From assembly GCF_946221105.1 (NCBI RefSeq), contig NZ_CAMICL010000007.1:9879-73878 (forward strand): 64,000 bases of DNA, read 5' to 3'. This document shows positions 58,813 through 64,000 of the stretch, in pieces. The DNA is from an uncultured Corynebacterium sp. Its GTDB lineage: Bacteria; Actinomycetota; Actinomycetes; Mycobacteriales; Mycobacteriaceae. The notes under the pieces are model-generated. The model saw only the letters and a list, made by a program, of their open reading frames with translations. It did no database searches and had not been told where the DNA came from. The first letter of the stretch is position 1, and every line of letters begins with the position of its first letter. A program made the translations under genes and the position numbers.

Positions 58813-59925
58813 ATGCGTTTTCGTCGTGCGTTCGCGCTTGTTGCAGCTGGTTCTGTTGGGGTGGTTTCGGGTTGCGCCGGAGGTGGCGAGCCCGAGACCG
58901 TGGTGGTGACGTCCACGCAGTGGGTGGACCCGGATTCGGGGTCAGCGGTGGCGGAGCCTGATGCGGGCGAGACTAAGGCTGAGGGCGAGGCTGAGAACGC
59001 CGCCGATTGGCGCACCGAGTACGAATGGGTCCTCTCCCACCCCGGCGACTACCCCGTGAGCGCCGCGGCGCAGTACACCCCCGACGGCACCTACGAGTAC
59101 GCGCTTGTGGAGGCCACCGGCGGTGGCACGCCGGAGCTATTGCTCGCGGTCGGCGGCAGCGACACCACACCGGTAATCGTGTTCACCATCGGCGACGACG
59201 GCAAGGCGCGCGCGTCGAAGGACGTGCTGGTCATGGGCGCTCCCGGCAACGGTGGTGGCCGGCTTGCGGTGTGGGCATCCGCGGATGGCAGGGGCGTGTA
59301 CCAGATCAGCGGTTCATCGCTGGGCAAGGAATCCGTTTCTGAGCTGTTCGCGTTGAACGGCACGTCGCTAAGCGGTGGTACAAAGGAGAGCTTCCCTAGC
59401 GAAGGGCACCTCCCGGACCACCAACTCATCGACTGGATCCCGGTGAGCAACCCGCAGCCGCTTCACGACGGCAACCTCACGGTGCTCCCACCGTCAGGCG
59501 AGAGTGCGAGCGGTTCCACCGCTACAGCGGAAGACGGGCCAGCGGTTGTTGCTGCTAATGGCGACGCGGTTTTCACCGGAAACGTGGAGGCGTGGTCGAC
59601 CGAGCAGGCGCGGCAGGGACGTCCCACGCCGAATGATGAGGACCCGGACAACGTGTACTACGTGCTGGTCTTCGATTCTCCCGTGAGCGTCACGGCGAAC
59701 AAGGCAGGCTCGCAAGTCGCCCAAGAGAGCCCGTTCGCGCGCCTTGGATCCGTGCAGTACACCAAGTACGGCACGATCGACTACACCAACGGCTGGGACC
59801 AGTACGTGGGGAAGCGGGTGTGGCTGAAAGTGTCTGCTGGCGATTTCAACTATTCGTCCGATGCAAGTCTCCCCTTCGGTAGTCAGCTCGGCCTCTCTCC
59901 AAGCGATATTGAAGTGCTAAATTAA
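58813..59925 (+). CDS. Secreted lipoprotein of unknown function
   Basis: 370 residues. Signal with lipobox VVSGC, then an acidic A/E-rich linker and a beta-rich body (YTPDGTYEYALVEATGGGTPELLLAVGG; TPVIVFTIGDDGKARASKDVLV; VYYVLVFDSPVSVTA). The repeated YALVEATGGGTPELLL/ VIVFTI pattern looks like propeller or VCBS-type blades. I do not recognise a family; similar lipoproteins are common in corynebacteria. Leaderless start at 58813, single-gene unit. Confidence 0.8.
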   Translation: MRFRRAFALVAAGSVGVVSGCAGGGEPETVVVTSTQWVDPDSGSAVAEPDAGETKAEGEAENAADWRTEYEWVLSHPGDYPVSAAAQYTPDGTYEYALVEATGGGTPELLLAVGGSDTTPVIVFTIGDDGKARASKDVLVMGAPGNGGGRLAVWASADGRGVYQISGSSLGKESVSELFALNGTSLSGGTKESFPSEGHLPDHQLIDWIPVSNPQPLHDGNLTVLPPSGESASGSTATAEDGPAVVAANGDAVFTGNVEAWSTEQARQGRPTPNDEDPDNVYYVLVFDSPVSVTANKAGSQVAQESPFARLGSVQYTKYGTIDYTNGWDQYVGKRVWLKVSAGDFNYSSDASLPFGSQLGLSPSDIEVLN

Positions 59926-59978
59926 CCCCCTTTCGAACGGGTGTTCTTATTTCGGGATGGCCGTGTCGGACGTGTTGT

Positions 59979-59984
59979 TAGAGT
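59979..59984 (+). promoter_or_regulatory. Candidate -10 TAGAGT of the second HNH gene
   Basis: TAGAGT with a leader of about 40 nt to ATG 60033, which has the strong RBS GGAAGGAGG. Confidence 0.45.
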
Positions 59985-60032
59985 GAGTTCATCACTTTCA
60001 AACAATCGCACTCCCGGCAGGAAGGAGGGGCC

Positions 60033-61565
60033 ATGACCAGCGAGATCACCCGGTGCGTCAACGAGATTTCTTCAGCGCTGCGCACGCTGAGCACGCTGTT
60101 CGAGGACCCCTCCGCGCTCGCATTCGAAGACGTCAGACACGACATGGAGCGCTTGGAGGAGCAATTCAAAAAGAAGGCATCTATCGACGCAGCGTTCGCC
60201 TTCATCGCCGACCGGGACGATGCCGGACGCGTCGTCGGGGCCAACTACCCGAACGCGTACCTGCAGCAGCGCCTGGACCTTTCCAAGAGCGAGGCCTACA
60301 ATCGTCTCGAGCGCGGCCGGTTGCTGTACGGCGCACCGCCGGAGCCCACCCCTCCCCCGCCCGAAGACGGGGAGGACCTGTTCGACATGGCCGGTGAGGA
60401 CGCCGAGGCCGAAGCTCAAGCCGCCGCGGAGGCTGCCGCCGAGGAGGAACGCGCCCGCCAGAAGAAAGCGCGCGAGAACTCGTCGAAGGTCAGCGCGGAA
60501 AAGCAGGACATTATCCGCCGCGAGCTGGACAAGCTACTCAAGGCCGCGTCCTGCGAGCGCACCCGCATCCACTCCGAGGCCATGGAGGAAGCACTGCACC
60601 GCAGCCCCGAGGATCTGCGCCTGTTCGTGCGCAAGGCGGTGAACGCGGCGAACCGGAAGCACGCGCCCCACTCCAACCCGAACGCCGGGTTTGAAAAGAG
60701 GAGTGCCACCTTTGGCCGTCGCAAGGCAGACGGCATGGTCGACATCCACATCAACGCCACCGCCGGCCACGCGGCGCTGATGAAGGCGCAGATGGACAAG
60801 GGGCTGGCACCGAACTCGAACCTGCCGGAGGAACTGCAGGGCGAGACAGATTCGCGTACACCGGAGCAACGCCGATTCGATCAGTTCTTCGCCATCTTTG
60901 AGCAGTACGAGGAGAAGTGCCAGAAGTCGAACGACGGCGCCGCGTCCGTGGTGCTTGCGCTGACGTTGGACGACCTCGCGGACGGCGACGCCGCGATGCT
61001 CTTCGACACCAACACCGGCATCGAAGTGGACTGCTTCGACCTCGTGCGCCTGGGCATGGACGGTACAACCGACTTCCTGCTGCAGGTCGACGGGGTCAGC
61101 TCCGTGCCGCTGTGGATGGGACGCACCAGCCGGCTGGCGTCGGTGGCCCAGCGCATCGCCATGTTTGCGGTGCAAGGGGTCTGCTCCTGGCTCGGGTGCA
61201 CCGCTGCAATGTCCGAGTGCGAGGCCCACCACATCCTCGCCTGGATCAAAGGTGGAAACACCGACATCGAAAACCTCACCGGGCTGTGTCGCGAGCACCA
61301 CAGGTGCAACAACGACCACAGAGACGGCTCCTTTAACAAGGGGTACATGGATTTCGACCCGAATACGGGCAGGTCAGGGTTCCGAAGGCGCCCGAGCGAC
61401 CCCTTAAGGTTCAACCAATCGGTCCCGGCGAAACATTCGGCGGTGAGCAGGATTTATGCCGCTAAAGGCAGATGCGAGTGCGCCAAACACACTGGCCGCG
61501 ACCCCGCGTTGTACCCGCCCGACCATCCGCCACTGAAAGACACCTTCACACCGATGCGGGTGTGA
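60033..61565 (+). CDS. DUF222/HNH endonuclease-domain protein, long form
   Basis: 510 residues. The N-terminal helical DUF222 part includes an insert rich in E and A (about residues 110-150, EDAEAEAQAAAEAAAEEERA). The HNH domain is CSWLGCTAAMSECEAHHILAW then NLTGLCREHHRCNNDH near residues 385-430, followed by a C-terminal extension. Same superfamily as the protein at 24634-25722 but only distantly alike. Role unknown; these are multi-copy in actinobacteria. RBS GGAAGGAGG is strong. Confidence 0.87.
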   Translation: MTSEITRCVNEISSALRTLSTLFEDPSALAFEDVRHDMERLEEQFKKKASIDAAFAFIADRDDAGRVVGANYPNAYLQQRLDLSKSEAYNRLERGRLLYGAPPEPTPPPPEDGEDLFDMAGEDAEAEAQAAAEAAAEEERARQKKARENSSKVSAEKQDIIRRELDKLLKAASCERTRIHSEAMEEALHRSPEDLRLFVRKAVNAANRKHAPHSNPNAGFEKRSATFGRRKADGMVDIHINATAGHAALMKAQMDKGLAPNSNLPEELQGETDSRTPEQRRFDQFFAIFEQYEEKCQKSNDGAASVVLALTLDDLADGDAAMLFDTNTGIEVDCFDLVRLGMDGTTDFLLQVDGVSSVPLWMGRTSRLASVAQRIAMFAVQGVCSWLGCTAAMSECEAHHILAWIKGGNTDIENLTGLCREHHRCNNDHRDGSFNKGYMDFDPNTGRSGFRRRPSDPLRFNQSVPAKHSAVSRIYAAKGRCECAKHTGRDPALYPPDHPPLKDTFTPMRV

Positions 61566-61577
61566 CGCCCACGGGCG

Positions 61578-61583
61578 TAGCGT
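61578..61583 (+). promoter_or_regulatory. -10 element TAGCGT of the DUF488 gene
   Basis: TAGCGT, 7 nt before ATG 61591; leaderless promoter, chosen over GTG 61582, which overlaps it. Confidence 0.5.
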
Positions 61584-61590
61584 GGCCAGC

Positions 61591-62133
61591 ATGCGCATTT
61601 ACACCGTGGGCCACTCCAACCTCGACTTCGACGACTTTACCGCGATGCTTTCCGCCGCCGGGGTGAAGTCCATCGTTGACGTGCGCAAACTCCCCGGGTC
61701 CCGCAAGTACCCGTGGTTCAACGACGACCGCCTCGCCGCGCACCTGCCCACCCACGGCATCGCCTACAGCCGCAGCGAGGGCCTCACCGGCCGCCGCAAC
61801 GTCTCGCGAACCGTTCCCTTCGAGGTCAACGGCAACTGGCGCAACCGCAGCTTCCACAATTACGCCGACCACGCCCTCGGGAACGAATTCGCTGACGCCC
61901 TCGCCGAACTGCGCAACCACGCCGCCGACACCCCCACCGCCGTGATGTGCTCCGAGGCGGTGTGGTGGCGCTGCCACCGCCGCATCATCGCCGACCACCT
62001 CATCGCCCACGGGGACGAGGTGGGCCACATTATGGGGATGACGGCGGAGGGGGCGTCGATAAGCAATGCAACCTTGAACGATGGCGCCGTCGTCGGCGAC
62101 GACCTCCTTGCCCGCTACCCAGAATTCACCTGA
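61591..62133 (+). CDS. DUF488 family protein
   Basis: 180 residues. IYTVGHSNLDFDDFTAML, VDVRKLPGSRKYPWFN, IAYSRSEGLTGRR and VMCSEAVWWRCHRRIIADHL are the conserved blocks of DUF488; the C-x-E and C-H-R residues recall phosphatase or nucleic-acid binding sites, but no activity is established. Single-gene unit. The window-wide motif at 62054 is antisense here and read A-S-I-S-N. Confidence 0.88.
   Translation: MRIYTVGHSNLDFDDFTAMLSAAGVKSIVDVRKLPGSRKYPWFNDDRLAAHLPTHGIAYSRSEGLTGRRNVSRTVPFEVNGNWRNRSFHNYADHALGNEFADALAELRNHAADTPTAVMCSEAVWWRCHRRIIADHLIAHGDEVGHIMGMTAEGASISNATLNDGAVVGDDLLARYPEFT
62054..62066 (-). repeat. Window-wide motif copy 14 (TTGCTTATCGACG)
   Basis: Minus strand, antisense to the DUF488 gene, near its C-terminus. 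Confidence 0.8.
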
Positions 62134-62203
62134 AAGAAACCTCACCGCAAAACGGCCTTTCTAAGGTTGCTCTCACACAACCCGACCAAGAGAAAGGCCC
62201 CTC

Positions 62204-64000
62204 GTGTCCGCCCGCTTCCGCATCCAGCTGGTCACCGCGACCACCACCGCCGCCCTCGCCGCCGCCTTCACGCCCTTCACCCCGGCAGCGCTCGCAGCTG
62301 AGACCTCCGAGTTCACCGTCTCCAACGTCACCGACTTCCACGGCTACTGGGAGGAAACGAAGTACGTGCCCGGCGCAGCCCACCTCAAGTGCGCCGTGGA
62401 CAAGGCCGCCGAGGGCAAAACCCACGTCTTCACCTCCGCCGGCGACAACATCGGCGCCTCCCCCTTCGCATCCAAGCTGCTCAACGACGCCCCCACCCTG
62501 GACATCCTCAACCTGATGAACCTGCAGGTCTCCGCACTGGGCAACCACGAGCTCGACGAGGGCGCCGACGAGTTCTCGGACAGCGTCACCAAAGCCGCGG
62601 ACTTCGACTACCTCGCCGCCAACGCCAAGACCGTGAAGAACACGAAGGACTACGTGGTCAAAGACCTCGACGGCGCGAAGGTCGCCTTCGTGGGCACCAT
62701 CACCGACGACATGCCGAACCTGGTCAACCCGAAATCCATCGAGGGCATCACCTGGAACGACCCGGTCGCGACCACGAACGAGCTCGCAGAGAAGCTGAAG
62801 AGTAGCGGCGAGGCCGACGTGGTCATCGCGCTCGTGCACGAAGGCGGCATCAAGGCCGACGAGTTCTCCGACGCCGTCGACGTGGCGTTCCTCGGCCACT
62901 CCCACCAGTCCATCGAACCCGCCGGCGAGAAGCCGCTTCTGATCCAGGCCGGCTCCAACGGCACCAACCTGGCAAACGTGGACCTGAGCTTCGACCGCGC
63001 CTCGAAGAAGTTGACCGTGAAAAACGCCGAGCTTCTCGACGCCGACACGATCCGCGCCTGCGACACCCCGCAGCCCGAAATCGACGCCGTAGTCAAGGAC
63101 GCCCTGGACAAGGCCGGCACCGAGGGCAAGAAGGTCATCGGGCACACAGACGCGGACCTGTACAGGGCGGGCGACAAGGAGTCCCAGCTCAACAACTACA
63201 TCGCGGAGGCGACCCGCCAGGGCGTGACCAAGAACTCGTCGGTCACCGCCGACATCGGCGTGATGAATGCGGGCGGCGTCCGTGCCGAACTCGAGGCCGG
63301 CGACGTCTCCTACGAGCAGGCGTTTTCCGTCCAGCCGTTCGGCGGCGAGAACACCTACGTCGAGCTGAAGGGCTCGGACGTGGTGCAGGCGCTGGAGGAA
63401 CAGTGGCGCGACGACCCGGACCGCCCCATGTTCCCGCTGGGCATCTCCGACAACGTCTCCTACACCTACGACCCGGCTGCACCGGTCGGTTCCAAGATCA
63501 CCTCCGTCACCGTCGACGGCGCCCCGATCGACCCGGAGAAGACCTACGTGGTCGCCGGCTCGACCTTCCTGCTCGCTGGCGGCGACAACTTCAAGGCCTT
63601 CACTAAGGGTTCCGAGCCCGCGAACCTCGGCTACGTGGACCTCAACGCGCTGGTCGAGGCGCTCAGCGGAGGCCAGCAGCAGCGCACCAGCCAGTCCAAC
63701 GTGGGCGTCCACCTCCCCGCCCCGCTCACCGCGGGCAAGGAGGCAACCATCGAGCTCAGCTCCCTCCTCTTCGACAAGGGCGAGCGCGCCACCACCGCCA
63801 CCGCATCGCTTGGCGACGCCTCCGGTTCCTCCTCCATCTCCCCCAACAACGGCGACATGACCGCCAACGAGTACGGCACCGCCACCGTGAAGCTGACCGT
63901 CCCTGCGGGCCTGTCCGGCACCCAGGAGCTGCGCATCACCACCGATGCCGGCACCGAGGTGACCGTGCCCGTCGAGGTCGCGCCCGCCGCGGGGCAGGCC
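62204..64000 (+). CDS. Secreted 5'-nucleotidase / 2',3'-cyclic phosphodiesterase (UshA type), 3' end outside window
   Basis: Open to the window end with 599 residues visible. GTG 62204 with AGAAAGG as RBS; signal peptide (RFRIQLVTATTTAALAAAFTPFTPAALA). Two-metal site: VTDFHGYW (D-x-H), SAGDNIGAS (G-D-N), LGNHELDEG (N-H-E), ALVHEGG and FLGHSHQ. The C-terminal UshA domain includes VMNAGGVRAEL and VQPFGGENTYVELKGSDV. From about residue 505 a further beta domain begins (HLPAPLTAGKEATIELSSL). It probably recovers phosphate and nucleosides outside the cell. A TAAGGT hexamer at 62162 is a possible -10. A C-terminal cell-wall anchor may follow. Confidence 0.93.
   Translation, partial: MSARFRIQLVTATTTAALAAAFTPFTPAALAAETSEFTVSNVTDFHGYWEETKYVPGAAHLKCAVDKAAEGKTHVFTSAGDNIGASPFASKLLNDAPTLDILNLMNLQVSALGNHELDEGADEFSDSVTKAADFDYLAANAKTVKNTKDYVVKDLDGAKVAFVGTITDDMPNLVNPKSIEGITWNDPVATTNELAEKLKSSGEADVVIALVHEGGIKADEFSDAVDVAFLGHSHQSIEPAGEKPLLIQAGSNGTNLANVDLSFDRASKKLTVKNAELLDADTIRACDTPQPEIDAVVKDALDKAGTEGKKVIGHTDADLYRAGDKESQLNNYIAEATRQGVTKNSSVTADIGVMNAGGVRAELEAGDVSYEQAFSVQPFGGENTYVELKGSDVVQALEEQWRDDPDRPMFPLGISDNVSYTYDPAAPVGSKITSVTVDGAPIDPEKTYVVAGSTFLLAGGDNFKAFTKGSEPANLGYVDLNALVEALSGGQQQRTSQSNVGVHLPAPLTAGKEATIELSSLLFDKGERATTATASLGDASGSSSISPNNGDMTANEYGTATVKLTVPAGLSGTQELRITTDAGTEVTVPVEVAPAAGQA

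Noticed and set aside
62126..63712. 528-codon open frame antisense to the 5'-nucleotidase
   Set aside because: The plus-strand frame has signal peptide and all metal motifs; the antisense frame has none.

Overview
The window looks like a chromosomal segment of a Corynebacterium (order Mycobacteriales). The DNA is GC-rich and codon use is strongly biased to G/C third positions. Several genes are typical of this group: a 2-oxoglutarate dehydrogenase E1 fused to an E2 catalytic domain (OdhA/Kgd), mycothiol enzyme MshB, the LpqW lipoprotein, GpgS, FolP2, a divergent glgC/glgA pair, a Ku/LigD end-joining pair and an iron-uptake operon preceded by two DtxR-type boxes. I cannot name the species.

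Layout. 1-6.1 kb: the 3' part of a tandem ABC exporter, then odhA and a strong terminator. 6.1-10.7 kb: lipoprotein, stress-type membrane protein, mrp, tatB, anti-sigma factor, sigE and an O-methyltransferase. 10.7-18.3 kb: glgC/glgA, a degenerate GH32-like gene, an rlmA-like gene, DUF3117, a DivIVA-domain protein, gpgS, folP2 and a LOG gene. 18.3-24.2 kb: a diaminopimelate block, dapE / dapD2 - permease - permease - dapD. 24.2-34.1 kb: acetyltransferase, HNH protein, GtrA, dapC, fdxC, mshB, lpqW and typA (the order resembles that in mycobacteria), then a secreted protein and a DUF402 protein. 34.1-40.3 kb: an oligopeptide ABC operon behind a 327-bp leader region. 40.3-43.6 kb: a TPP-riboswitch-controlled thiamine ECF transporter operon (ykoE-D-C) ending in a small P-loop kinase. 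43.6-50.5 kb: DUF808, an unknown conserved-looking protein, a cupin, a secreted DUF4185 protein, an MFS exporter, a PdxH-like protein and a spermidine-synthase-like protein. 50.5-54.2 kb: thpR, ligD and divergent ku. 54.3-57.4 kb: iron-siderophore ABC operon. 57.4-64 kb: a TipA-like MerR regulator with a textbook operator, DUF1707, a lipoprotein, a second HNH protein, DUF488 and the 5' part of a secreted 5'-nucleotidase that runs off the window.

Two features cut across all regions. First, about twenty genes start 6-8 nt after a TANNNT -10 element, so they should be transcribed as leaderless mRNAs; this fixes several start codons. Second, a non-palindromic motif, TTGCYTATCGACGSC (core GCYTATCGACG), occurs 14 times exactly plus twice with one G change. 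It is split evenly between strands, lies almost always inside genes and is read in different frames, so the constraint acts on DNA rather than protein. I know of no described function for it, and it is the strongest candidate for something new here.

No rRNA, tRNA, CRISPR array, insertion sequence, prophage or origin was seen.
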